A program made the position numbers and the translations under genes. A stretch of DNA of 64,000 bases from Saururus chinensis (lineage: Eukaryota > Streptophyta > Magnoliopsida > Piperales > Saururaceae): the NCBI GenBank assembly GCA_035235625.1, contig CP141143.1, positions 6,120,501 to 6,184,500 of the forward strand, in the 5' to 3' direction. Positions 49,009-60,250 of the stretch are shown one piece after another; position 1 is the stretch's first letter, and each line of letters starts with the position of its first letter. Below the pieces are notes generated by a model. It was not told the origin of the DNA and did no database searches. It saw nothing but the letters and a program-made list of their open reading frames with translations.

Positions 49009-52000
49009 ATGTCTCTGAAACTCGCGGTAGCTCTTTTCCTGCTCCTCCTTATCTCGCTCACTGCTCATGGCTCCGCCTTGAGCTCCGACGGAGTCGCTCT
49101 GCTGTCCTTGCTCGAGACTCTGAGCTTGCCCACCTCCGTCAGGTCAACTTGGAACTCCTCCGACCCGACTCCGTGCAACTGGACCGGCATACGCTGCGAC
49201 GCGAGGGGCAATGTCATCTCCATCCAGCTGTCACAGGCAGGCGCCTCCGGCACGCTGTCCCCGTACATCGGACGGCTGAGGTATCTCAGGGAAATTTCTC
49301 TGGACGCCAACGACCTCTCAGGTGAACTTCCGGCTGAGCTAGGTAACTGCACTCTCCTCGAGAACCTGTATCTCTCTGAAAATAATATTGCGGGCGAAAT
49401 TCCAGATAGCCTGAAAAACCTGCAGAAGTTGCAGTCTTTATGGCTCTTCACAAACCAATTTAGTGGAAGTATTCCGGAGTCTTTATTTCAGCTTCCTAAG
49501 TTGGACAATGTCTACCTCCATGATAACGAATTCACCGGATTTATTCCGGGGAACATAGGGAACTCGAGCAGAATCAAGTTTCTGTGGTTGGGGCAAAATC
49601 AATTGTCCGGGTCTATACCGGCCTCAATTGGAAATTGCAGTGAACTTGAGGAATTGTCTCTGTACTCGAACCAGTTGGTGGGTGAATTGCCGAGGAGTTT
49701 GGATAACATCGATGGGCTGGTTTACTTTGATGTTAGTCGAAACAGGCTAGAAGGGGAGGTCCCCTTTGGGTCAGGCAATTGCAAGAACTTGACAGCTTTA
49801 ATACTGTCATTCAACAAGTTTGGTGGAAACATTCCAGTTGGTTGGGGAAACTGTACGCACTTGACAAACTTGTCGGCACTCAATAACTCCTTAACCGGTT
49901 CCATTCCCTCGTCGCTTGGCTTCCTCGCCGAGCTTTCTCTACTCTACCTCTCGTTCAATTCTTTGGCGGGGCCAATACCCCGAGAGATTGGCGACTGTAG
50001 TTCTATGAAAGCTATTCGTCTCCACGTGAACCGATTGAGTGGTGCTATTCCGGCTGAGTTGGGCAAGTTACGCCAGTTGGAAGACCTGTTTCTTTTTGAG
50101 AATTACCTGGATGGGGAGGTTCCTTTGGAGGTTTGGAGAATTCCTACACTTAAAAGCTTTCTTGTTTACAACAACAACCTCACAGGAGAGTTACCAATTG
50201 AAATAACTGAGCTCAAATATTTAAGGAATATCTCTTTGTTCAACAACCATTTCTCTGGAGTGATACCTCAGGGTCTAGGGATCAATAGTAGTTTGGAGCA
50301 AGTAGACTTGACAAATAACAGTTTCACGGGTTATTTCCCGCCAAACCTATGTTTTAGAAGAGGATTAACGCTTTTGAATTTGGGTTTTAATCAACTTCAG
50401 GGTAGCATACCTTCCGATGTTGGAAATTGTTCGAGTTTGAGGAGATTGAGGTTGGGGTACAACAAGCTCTCTGGCTTCCTTCCAGAATTTGTTCAGAACT
50501 CTAATCTTATGTTTCTTGATTTGGAAGGAAACAGCGTCAGTGGACCAATCCCATCGAGTCTGGGGGATTGTGAAAACCTCACGACCATCAACTTATCGAA
50601 GAATAAGCTCACAGGTGATATACCTCGGGAAATTGGTAACCTTGTGAACCTTGGGCTTCTGAACCTCTCTAGCAACAGATTAGAAGGTCATCTGCCGCCA
50701 GAAATTTTACGTAACAGCAGGATGAACGTGCTTGATGTTGGATTCAATTCTCTAGATGGCGCGATTCCTCCAAGTTTGGCAAACTTAACATCACTACGTA
50801 ATCTGGTACTTTCTGAAAATCGGTTTACTGGAGGGATACCGGATTTTTTATCTCAGTTAAGCCTACTCATAGAACTCCGGCTCGGTGGAAATTTGTTGGG
50901 AGGTAGAATTCCACAATCAATAGAGAAATTACAGTCACTGTCTATTTCGTTGAATCTTAGTGATAATGGACTTGTTGGTGAAATCCCTCTAGGGTTAGGG
51001 AAGCTGAAAATGCTTCAAAGTTTAGATCTGTCATACAATAATCTGACTGGAGGTTTGCCTCCATTGGAGAATATCTTTCCATCTCTTGTAGTGAATGTTT
51101 CTTATAATCAGTTCGTAGGATCCATACCGGCATCCTGGGTGCAGCTTTTGAACTCTTCTCCTAATTCCTTTTTGGGCAATCAGGGTCTGTGTCTCCCTTG
51201 TTGGGATTCAACTTGTTCACAAAACCGAAACATTGCTCCATGTCCTAGGTTAAGCAACCGCAAAATGCTCAGTGCACTTCAAATCGTCCTAATAGCCATG
51301 GGGTCTACTGTTGGGTGTGTGATATTACTTCTGCTGCTGGGATACATTTTTCTAAGGTGCCAACAAAAAACAGCTGATGTTGAAATGTCTTTTCACGAAG
51401 GGTCATCTTTCCTCTTGTACCAAGTAATAGAAGCTACCGAAAATTTGAATGACAGGTATATAATTGGTAGAGGGGCGCATGGAACAGTGTACAAGGCTTC
51501 TCTGAGTCCGGAAAAAGTTTATGCTGTAAAGAAGGTTGTTGTAGCTGGACATAACGGTGCATATCTAAGCATGGCTAGAGAAATAAAAACTGTTGGGAAG
51601 ATCAGACACCGAAACTTGGTGAAATTGGAGGAATTTTGGGTGAGGAGAGATTATGGGTTGATTTTGTATAATTATATGGAAAAGGGGAGTCTTTATGATG
51701 TTCTTCATGGCAACAAGCTTACAAACGTTTTGGACTGGGGCAACCGTTTTAGAATAGCTCTTGGGACGGCCCAAGGACTAGCATATCTTCATCATGACTG
51801 CAGTCCAGCTATTATACACCGAGACATTAAACCTCAAAACATACTTCTTGATTCAGATATGGAGCCTCACATTTCCGATTTTGGCATTGCCACACTCATG
51901 GACCTGCAGGCTTCTGTTTCTACTCAATCCACTTCTGTCATGGGCACCATCGGCTATATGTCACCAGGTATACCCGTGATTCTCGACTCTAAATTACACT

Positions 52001-52437
52001 GTATTTTGTATGAAAGTATCAATAAATCTGAGTGTAAACAATAAAAAGTCCTATGCATTTTGGCTTAATGTCTTGTATCTATTGCAGAGACTGCATTTTC
52101 TACTAGAACAAGCAAGGAATCAGATGTATACAGCTATGGAGTGGTCCTGCTTGAATTGATAACTGGTAAGAAGGCCATAGATCCCTCTTTTACAGAGGGT
52201 ACTGACATAGTAAGGTGGGTGAAATCGAACGCAATCAATGCTGGAGGACTTGACAAGGTCGTGGACCCTAGTCTAAGACCAGATTTCTTCTCGGATCCTA
52301 TTATCAAGGGAGAAGTGCGCAAAGTACTCCTGGTGGCGTTGAAATGTACAACGAAGGAGGCAAGGTTCAGACCGACCATGAGAGATGTAGTGAAACAACT
52401 TATAGATTCTAAAGCCATCTTAGATAACCAACGGTAG
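49009..52437 (+). CDS. PEPR: LRR receptor-like kinase, PEPR1/PEPR2 type
   Basis: Two exons: 49009-51967 and 52088-52437, with a 120-nt intron (CACCAG/GTATAC ... TTGCAG/AGACTG); 1102 residues, close to the 1123 of PEPR1. A signal peptide (1-25) is followed by an LRR N-cap with CNWTGIRC and about 26 tandem LRRs of the plant type (LxxNxLxGxIPxxLGNC). A Cys cap (CLPCWDSTC) precedes one transmembrane helix at about 757-780. The kinase has a Gly loop GRGAHG at 820-825, Lys841 in YAVKK, HRD at 937-939, DFG at 957-959 and the SPE end of the activation segment across the intron. It is therefore an RD kinase with all catalytic residues. PEPR receptors sit in the plasma membrane, bind Pep danger peptides and signal with BAK1-type co-receptors in wound and pathogen responses (family knowledge). 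Peptide specificity is inferred from overall similarity. The in-frame upstream TTG and GTG codons were rejected as starts. Confidence 0.9.
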
Positions 52438-54170
52438 GAGGTTGTACATTCTTGGCATCATGTCTGACTATAGTAATTGATTTGCTCTTTTCCTCCTTGG
52501 GTTGGGTATATAAGTAGGTTCTCATGTCCTGTCAGTTGACGAATTAGTAACATGTGGATAGTTCAAAATGTTTACAGGATGTAATAGTCTGCATCTACAA
52601 AAAAAGATTTATAGATCTATTTTGTATAGCCTTGTCCTGTTCAGGCCTTTGGAATATAATTGTTAGTTTATGTGAAGAGATTCTTTTATACACATTCGCA
52701 TTTACTATGCCGAAAACAAAGGTTTTCCCTATCCACTATCGTAGAACTGAGTGTAACCACACGTAATTCCAGCAACACAGCCATGCTACACGAGATTGTG
52801 ACATTGTTTTTCTTTTTAATTATGAGATTGATATGCAATTCCCATGAATTTTCTCATCTTTGTTTGACTTTTACTGAATAATGTAAAATGTTATGTTTAA
52901 TTGTTTGATTTGGTCGCTTTTTTTCCCCGAACAAGAGAAGGAAATGAGCCTTTTTTAACCAGAAAGTCTTCATTGCTTTAGCCACAGAGAGCGCATGCAC
53001 AAGAAATGCCCCACATATTCCAGTTTGATTTTCATATTCCAAAGACAAATTAAGTTCATGTACAGCTACAAGTGCAGAAAATAATCTTTGTCAAGATTTC
53101 AACTGGACTAGTCCTGGACAATCTAGCCAAGAGGATGCTGAAGACCGAAAATATGTAGCTATTATAGGAGATGATTTCTGTGAAAAACATAGGGGAAATG
53201 AAAACTCAAGGAAAATTTCTGTTGCCGATGTTTTATCTATGTTGTGTAAGCAGTTTTTTGTTCAACCTGCGGCTGTTAATTGTGTATGGTAGCACTTTAC
53301 ATGAAAGTGGCTGCCCCGTTTTAGGGACACGAACGGCCCCATGTTGAGGCATACAGATCCGCTGCGGAGCATATTAAGGACACCTCATCCCTTCCCACAA
53401 TGGCAATCCTGGACTCCTCTCTCCTTGTCATCACCACCATCCATTTGTCACTACATCCTCTCCCTAAGAAAATACATACTTGTATCTTCTGTGTATTCTC
53501 TAATGGGAAATACATATTTATATTTATAAACAACTATATACTATAATGAAATACTATCTTTTGCCTATTTTCAGAGCACTCACACGTAGTGCTTTCACAA
53601 AAGCCCAGTGAGCAATAAATGCTCGCTCAGCATATCTAAAGCCCGTTTATGGTTTCCAATTTCGGATTTCAATTCTGTCTTGATCAGTTCTCTCCTCATA
53701 TGAAATCTCCAAGAGATCATATAAAATACTATGGATCATCTAGGTAATCAAAACATGTTTATCCACATATATATTTGATAATTTAAGTACATATTATTAT
53801 TTACAGACATAAATATTAAATAATTATGAATTTATTATATAGTATGTAGAATGTACAATATTTAACAATGATGTAGAATGAAAATAAACACAATTAATGT
53901 TTCTCAAGAAAACTTAAATATTGAGATACAAGATGTAGACATTAGTAAACTTAAGGAAATGGGATAAAAAATTTAATAATATAATAATATTTTCTTTGTC
54001 TCTCATCCTGTTATGATTATTGCGATCTAGGCCATATTATCACTGGACAATCTCCCATAAATCTCAGTGAAATCTTGCAAAGTTATTGTAAAATTATGTT
54101 TACATGGCTCAAGTCTCGATAAAGGCCCCAAGACATAGATTTGGCTGAGAATGCCATTGATGGAAGACTT
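52438..54170. other. 3' flank of the receptor kinase gene and intergenic DNA
   Basis: 52438 to about 52880 is probably 3' UTR (AATAATGTAAAATG near 52875 could serve polyadenylation). Beyond that there is no gene; 53740-54000 is AT-rich. Confidence 0.4.
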
Positions 54171-54540
54171 AGGACTTATTTGTTTGGTCTAAATCTGAAT
54201 ATGAAAAGTTAACTGAAAATTCTGAAAAGCCAACAATCTTAATTTCATCAGATCTGAATATGAATACGTTCAATTTAATTTTTTTTAAATAAACAGTTTA
54301 TTAATTTGTACTAAAAAACTTGATTGTAGTAGAGATCATATGCATATAAAAAGTCAAATTAACTATTTTCTTAAGTCAAATCCACATTACTATGGTGTTC
54401 GTAGTTGACACTTGCCGCAAATAAAAAATTATTTTTATTATTTATTTTGTTAAATATTTAGCTACTATTTAAACAATCTATACTATCCAACTCAAGCCTT
54501 TTTGAGAGACTATATGGCAAAAGCTTCCACTGCATCGTAA

Positions 54541-54738
54541 AATATCCCAACAATCATTGACCTCATTGAGGCATTGAGGGGCAATGAGAAGCCCACCAAA
54601 CTACTGGTCTATGCTGCTTTGCACCTGATGGAGTTGTTGGAGATACTGTTGACCATCTTAATGGTGTACACCGCCAGGAAGAACGGTTTCTCGTTATGGG
54701 AACATGGAGATTTAAAATATGGATTACTAGCCGGTTAG
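54541..54738 (+). pseudogene. Coding-like fragment inside element A, unidentified
   Basis: A frame open from the stop just before 54541 to TAG at 54736, 65 codons without an ATG at its head. The translation (…IEALRGNEKPTKLLVYA… and …LLEILLTILMVYTARKNG…) has natural protein composition with a hydrophobic segment. I cannot name the family. It may be an exon captured by the transposon. Confidence 0.3.
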
Positions 54739-55068
54739 CCATGATGCAAAAGGGCCCCAGTTACTCCTGGCAAGCCTGACACTCCAATAGTAGAGACCAC
54801 TAGATGTCGGGTAAGAAGAGCAAATTTCAGCCATGGACAACCCCATGAAGGTGGTGAAGAACCTGGCAATAAACCACCCATATGTGATGACCACCAGACC
54901 GCCAAAAGCCAGGCCGGTGTTGTACAAGGTGGTTATCGTGGTGAGAACCGATATAATAGAAAAGGAGAAGGCAAAGTTCGACAACACCCTGCAATAAACT
55001 GATTCAGAGAGAGGGAGGAAAGGAGACGATGAGGGGCCAACGAGGCGGTGGTAGCGGCTTTGCTTCAC
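54727..55068 (-). pseudogene. Fragment of an amino-acid permease gene (BAT1/GABA-permease type)
   Basis: The open frame is 113 codons. The recognisable part is 54727 to about 54985: FAFSFSIISV, LYNTGLAFGG, GLSMAEICSSYPTSSGLYYW and GPFASWLTG, all typical of the first transmembrane region of plant bidirectional amino-acid transporters (APC superfamily, BAT1). The family protein is over 500 residues, so only about 80 are present, ending in a stop directly after WLTG, probably at a former exon end. The N-terminal 30 residues of the frame do not look like the family. It sits within transposon element A and I read it as a captured, non-functional exon. Confidence 0.75.
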
Positions 55069-56952
55069 ACTGATTCAGAGAGAGGGAGGGAGGTTAGTAG
55101 AGAGAGGGGGTCGAGGGGCCGGCGAGGAGGCGGCAGCGGGAAATGGCGGGGACGATTTGAGCTGAGACGGGGAACTTGAGGATGAGAGAAGAGGAGCAAG
55201 GATAGCGACTGGGAGGATGAAGTCGGGCAATGTTTTTAGATGCATTCAATGAATCTGGCCGGCGACTTCATTTCTCAACTTACCTTTGGTGTACGGACTG
55301 ATTAAGTGGCTGAATTTAGTGAAAAACAAATGCACTGAAAAGGCAACTTATAAATGACTTTTCAGTGGCTTATTTAGTTCAGGTTTGACTTAGGGTCCAT
55401 TTGTTATGTCTAAATCTGAATATGAAAATCCAATTGAAAATTCTGAAAAGCCTACCATTTGAATTTCACTCTGAATTTAAAACTGAATTAGATCTAAATC
55501 TGAATCTTAATCTGAATACATTTAATTTTTTTAAAATTAAAATAAATTATTTAAAAATAGAAATAAGGAATAAAGATCAACCATGGTGAATTAGTTATGA
55601 AAAGAACTCACACACCCTTTGCACATAAATGCCACAGGATCCATCAAGGTATGCCCTATATAAATGCCCTGTGTTTCAACCCTCACAATACCTCATCTAA
55701 ATTTGAAAAGATCAGGCTGAACCAGTGCAACAAAACTGACTGGGTCATTGAGGAAAATCCCTATGTATTTAAGAAATTCGTTGAGTCACTTTTGTTCTCT
55801 GAACATCAACCAATAACAACTAGAGGATGACAAAAAGTGGTACTTCATATATCTACAACAAGTACATTTACATTTAAAAGTCCAACATGAACTTTAAAAT
55901 CCAGCAGAACGGTCAACAAAGATAACACACATTTGCTTTTGCAGCTGGATTAATGTTCCCATATGAAAAGAAGGCACCACCAAGGACAACCACTCTCTTC
56001 ACCTTACTTGCAAAAGATGCACTCCTCTTGATTGCCTAATTACAGTTGCAACTATGCATGTAAGTATAGCAGGTAGAAAATTGTACACTTGCAGAAAATT
56101 TGATGCAATTTTCTCAATCTTTTTTCCAATTGGAGGTAGTAGAAATAAGTTTCCTAATCCATCAGAACCATGGACAAAGTATGCAATACGAGGAGTTCCT
56201 CCATGTATTAAGAAAAGTGTAATTGTCAACTGCAAGTACAAAATTGACCAGTTTGAAACCTGAAGTTAAAACAATTAATTTTTAACTAGTCCTTCACTCC
56301 ATCTAGAAGTGTAAGTCATGGTTCAACAGAAAATGTTACATTTATAACACAGAAATACTTAAAACTGATAATTGGGAGAGAACTCATATTGGCATAAAAA
56401 ATTTATGTGCTTCACAAAACCATCTACACTTGAAATATTTAAAAATTAAAACCCGCAAAAAGAAAGTTACAAATAAACAAATGATTAAACAAAAGTACAC
56501 CAACAAGTATAAAAATGTGACATTGCATCATTTAGAACTTGGAAAAAAAAGAAGCTAGAAGGAGCTCAAGATTTCAAAGATTAGTGAATCTCATTAGCAC
56601 ATGCCATAATTGAATTTAGACAAGCATAACTCTAATTCTTAAAAACCAAAACCAGAAAAAGACAATGAATCCATACACAAGAGCCATTGAATAAGATAAT
56701 CCAATGATAATAGATATTAGCAACATAGCAAGTGGTACAAAAATACACCATGAAAGCTGTCAATATAAATGTTGATTCAACTTTCTGAATAAGTATTTAG
56801 TGCCATCCACTCTCCACAAAAAAATTAAACAAAACACATAATACACAATTTCATTTCCATGACAACACTATGTATCAATTTCAACGGCAAGCTACACCAT
56901 TTGACAAAACTAATTTAAGCACACAAGTTCTAATGGGCGAGGACACACTTTG

Positions 56953-58926
56953 TTAAATTGGGAAACTATGCCTAGAGCTTTTCATAATAGCACAACTATT
57001 ACAAAAAGAAAATTTGGAATTCGGTGAAGTTGTGATGTGGTCTTGGTTGTGGAGATGCTGGAGGACTAGAAAGGAGGGATGGCCTAGATAGAGGTGCCAT
57101 AGATATGTGGTGGCTTTGACTGAATAGAGAGCAGACGTCGTGGAACTAGCGATAGAAGTCTGGAACATGTAGAGATGGTCTTTAAGGTCCTCCCGAAGCA
57201 GAACCAGGTGCGTTAGATAATTTTTGATAAGAAATCCCCATGAGTGAAATTCGAAATAGCAGTTGAAATCTTTGGTGAGTTGAGAGACGGAGAGTAAGTT
57301 GGTGGGCAATTGAGGGACATAGAAAACATGTTTGAGAGGAAAAGAATGAGAGCAGTGGCGCATCCACTTTTAAAGGTGGGTGGTCAATTGACCACCCTGA
57401 AATTTAGCATTCTTTCATAACCCCCTCTATTAAAATCTAGAATGGACCTAATAAATTTAGGCTAGAAGTATTGACCACCATGCTAAAACCTCTTTTAGCC
57501 TCTTTTTCATATTTTTTATAAATGATATTTTGATATGTTTTGCATTGATCAATTTTTTTAAAGGAAAATGTGGTATCAATTCTTATATGCATATTTCATC
57601 AAAGGGTAAACTATGTATAATTGCTCGTAATAAAAATTACTTGAGTTTTAGTTATTTTTTGACCACCGTGATTAAAAATCCTTGATCCACCACTGAATGA
57701 GAGGACCTGGAGAGGAGAGGTGTACCCGTATGAGAGATGGATGCCACTATGTTATTCCCAACATGAACCGAGTCAGAGCCATTGCAAGGCTGAGAGGTAT
57801 TAAGAAGAGTTTGATCGGCCACCATATGGTGTGTCGCGCCAGTGTCTGCAAACCACTGAGAGGGAGTGTTGAGTGTGAGTCCAACAAAGGGAGGACTTGT
57901 AGCAGTAGCCTGGTAGTCACTCATGTGACGAAAGGGGCAGGTTTCGGTGGTATGGTATGTGTTTTGACATATCTGATAGGGATTTCTGAATAACAGAGTT
58001 TGTTGGTGAGGGACTGTTTGACAAGGATTGGATGGGAGAGGGTAGGGGTTAGGCCCGTAGTGGTGATGAAAGGGTGTTGGTGAGGTATGATGACCGCGGT
58101 CTTTGAAGGAAAATCGGGGTGGTCGAGTTGGACTGCGGAAGGATGGACGGGATGTGTGAAAAGGTGTGGGGTGGCGAGGGAAGGAGTAAAAGGCTGTTGG
58201 TGGTGTGGGTAGGAGTCCTGCGGTGGTGGTAAGTTCCTCCAGGCTGGTTTCATGGGCTAGCAATAAAGCAAAGAAGTCATCAAAGGTCAGGGTGGAGGCG
58301 CGAACGTTGATTGCAGTACAGATGTTTTCATAATCGGCAGGGAGGCCAGTTAAGGTATAGGAAATGAGATCGGAATCTGGGATTGGGTGCCCAATGAGTG
58401 CAAGAGCATGGGCGTAGCCTTTGATAATAGAGACAAAGTCGGTGATGGATTTATCAGCTTTGCGGGTGTTCTAAATTTGCTAACAAAGAAGGTTGAGGTG
58501 AGCATAAGATTGTGCAGCAAAATTTTTATCAAGAGAGGACAGTATGGCAGCGGCTGTGGAGCATGTGATGATGTGAGTTTGGAGTTCTGGGGAGATGGTG
58601 GCATAGAGCCATGTTTTGATGACGCTGTCTGTCCGAAACCAACTAGTGTAGGCTAGGTTGGTGATAGTTTGGCCATTGTCATTGAATATGGTGGGAGGAG
58701 GCTGAGTGTTTTCTGGAAGCAGGAAGGAAGCAATGACATGGCTGTTTATAATGGACAGGAATTGAGTCTTCCATACCATATAATTGGTTGAATCGAGTTT
58801 GGTAGACATAAGGGTGTGAATGTGATTAGTGGAGGGAGTAGGAAGTTGAGCGGAGATCAGGGGAGGAGGAGGGAAAGAAGAAGATGCTATAGCAGCGGCA
58901 GTGGTTGAAGATGTGGGGCTTCCCAT
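56953..58926 (-). pseudogene. Ty1/copia retrotransposon, broken gag-protease-preintegrase part
   Basis: On the minus strand, starting at 58926: a copia gag with LDSTNYMVWKTQFLSII and the 'TSWFRTDSVIKTWL' segment, a stop near 58480, and continuation of gag in another frame to about 58265. A degenerate zinc knuckle near 57960 (YQICQNTYHTTETCPFR, first Cys lost) and an aspartic protease motif FADTGATHHM near 57800 follow. After the hAT insertion (57353-57695), coding resumes with HVFYVPQLPTNLLSVSQL and the gag-pre-integrase motif LWHLYLGHPS. The frame stops at 56953. Integrase core, reverse transcriptase, RNase H and the second LTR are absent, so the element is dead and truncated. It lies inside TIR element B. 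Confidence 0.85.
57345..57703. mobile_element. 343-bp non-autonomous hAT element with perfect 8-bp target duplication
   Basis: The element spans 57353-57695 and is flanked by AATGAGAG at 57345-57352 and 57696-57703, a perfect 8-bp duplication as hAT transposases make. The ends are CAGTGGCGCATCCA at the left and the inverse of CAGTGGTGGATCAA at the right. The inside is AT-rich, without an open frame of note. It interrupts the protease/pre-integrase region of the copia fragment and so is younger than it. Confidence 0.88.
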
Positions 58927-58935
58927 TTCAGCCTA

Positions 58936-58948
58936 GCTCTCGATACCA
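58936..58948 (-). other. Primer binding site of the copia element
   Basis: The minus strand reads TGGTATCGAGAGC, which fits the initiator-tRNA-Met primer site TGGTATCAGAGC of copia elements with one extra base. It lies 10 nt upstream of the gag ATG. Confidence 0.65.
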
Positions 58949-59163
58949 TAAAGAAATCTTTTGAAGTATTTGGTTCAACATTAAATACAGGAGATGGTTC
59001 GATCCTATATTTATAGAATTGACTGAGCAGTTACAGTAGTAATAAATGAAAGGGTACATGGCGGAAATTGAAATGAGAAGAAAGTGGAACTGCAAGTAGT
59101 GGAGAAGATTGAGTCCTTTTACACCTACTAAGAACAACAACAACCAGTTAATTGAATTAACAT
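58949..59163 (-). repeat. Probable 5' LTR of the copia fragment
   Basis: It lies directly outside the primer binding site. On the minus strand a plausible start is TGTTAATTCAATTAACTGG at 59163, and the block contains CTATAAATATAGGATCG, a TATA box. The 3' end reads TTTCTTTA rather than ending CA. Length would be about 215 bp. The other LTR is absent, so the limits are not confirmed. Confidence 0.45.
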
Positions 59164-60250
59164 CTGACAAACATAGCTTTCAGACTATAAAAAAAATCAC
59201 AAAGCTTTCACAACAATAGAACGTAAATTTCCACAACCTAGTAACTTGGGATTAACAGTTGGACGGTTCTAATATACCTTCCGTCAAGGTCACACATAGC
59301 AGAAGCAGTCAGCCTGCACAAATTTTAGTAGCTTCAAGAATCACCTATTGTTCATAATCTCCAGCATTTCTACCTCTGCACGAAGACATGGAAATAAATG
59401 AAAATGACTACTGTTAGCAGTGGCCACAAGTGGGAAGAGACAACCAATTCCATAGAGCATAAAAAGTTCATAGACAATAAATCAATAAGCTAGATGACCA
59501 TCAACAAACGACCCAAAGACAACCCAAACTCTATTGATCTGTGCACAAATTCAAAAAAACAAAAGTCAGCATTACATACAAGTCACCCAAGAAAAAAAAA
59601 TAGAGCCTCTTCCATGTCCCAAACCTCGTAAATCACCACCTAAAAACTTCACACACCTAACTCACCTTACAAATGCATCCCTAGGAAAACTAATCATCCA
59701 TCAGACAACCCCCAAACAAAACCACAATGCAGGCAGGAATTCCTCCCACCCATCCAAAAGCATCAACCAAAACGCACCGAAAAAATAAAAAAGAAAGGGA
59801 AAAAAGAGATGAAGCGAGGAACAGGGGAAGAAGAGTAATGACAACAAATCGTCGATACTGACTGTGTCTTGAAATCCGAAGCTCGGTTGCCGAAATCAGA
59901 AGAGACAAGCGGAGTAGGCGGATGGGCGATGACCATGGGGGATGCAACTCGAGGAAAGCAGATGGAAGGAGTGGAGGCCGACGGGAAGCAGAGGCGAGGA
60001 GTGAAACTGGCTGTCGTTGCGATAGGGAGAGGAGAGACGAAGGTCGGGGTCGCGTTTTAGGTTTTTAGAGGCAGTAAGTGGATGAAATGCATATGACAGT
60101 TGATTCGATTTTTTTAACGTACATCTGATTTAATGACTAATTTAGTAATTGAATTGAGTCCTAAACAAATACACTGAAAAGCCATTTAAAAAGGGCTTTT
60201 CGATAACTTATTCAGATTTAGGTCTGAATTAGACCAAACAAATGGATCCT

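Larger units (their letters stand above)
54171..55391. mobile_element. TIR element A carrying gene fragments (Pack-type)
   Basis: The left end AGGACTTATTTGTTTGGTCT with 'aaatctgaatatg' is nearly identical to the left end of element B (55392) and is inverted relative to the right end of B (60250). The right end of A, about 55240-55391, resembles the right end of B ('aacaaatgcactgaaaaggc', 'cttttcagtggcttattt') but its last 25 bp or so are degenerate. Between the ends lie a permease gene fragment (54727-54985) and a second open, coding-like stretch (54541-54738). No transposase is seen, so it is non-autonomous. Probably hAT-like; I found no target duplication. Confidence 0.55.
55392..60250. mobile_element. 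TIR element B, containing a copia fragment
   Basis: The left end AGGGTCCATTTGTTATGTCT and the inverted right end at 60250 (reverse complement AGGATCCATTTGTTTGGTCT) form terminal inverted repeats, followed inside by 'aaatctgaata' on both sides. The same terminal sequence begins element A. Contents: 55560-56950 without recognised coding; a copia retrotransposon fragment (56953-59163); and 59200-60100, with a GC-richer stretch at 59870-60060 that resembles the sequence near the right end of element A. No matching 8-bp target duplication was found. Confidence 0.5.

Noticed and set aside
55999-56241. 80-codon minus-strand frame inside element B
   Set aside because: No recognisable family, short, and inside transposon sequence. 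It could be a gene relic, but nothing visible supports a name.
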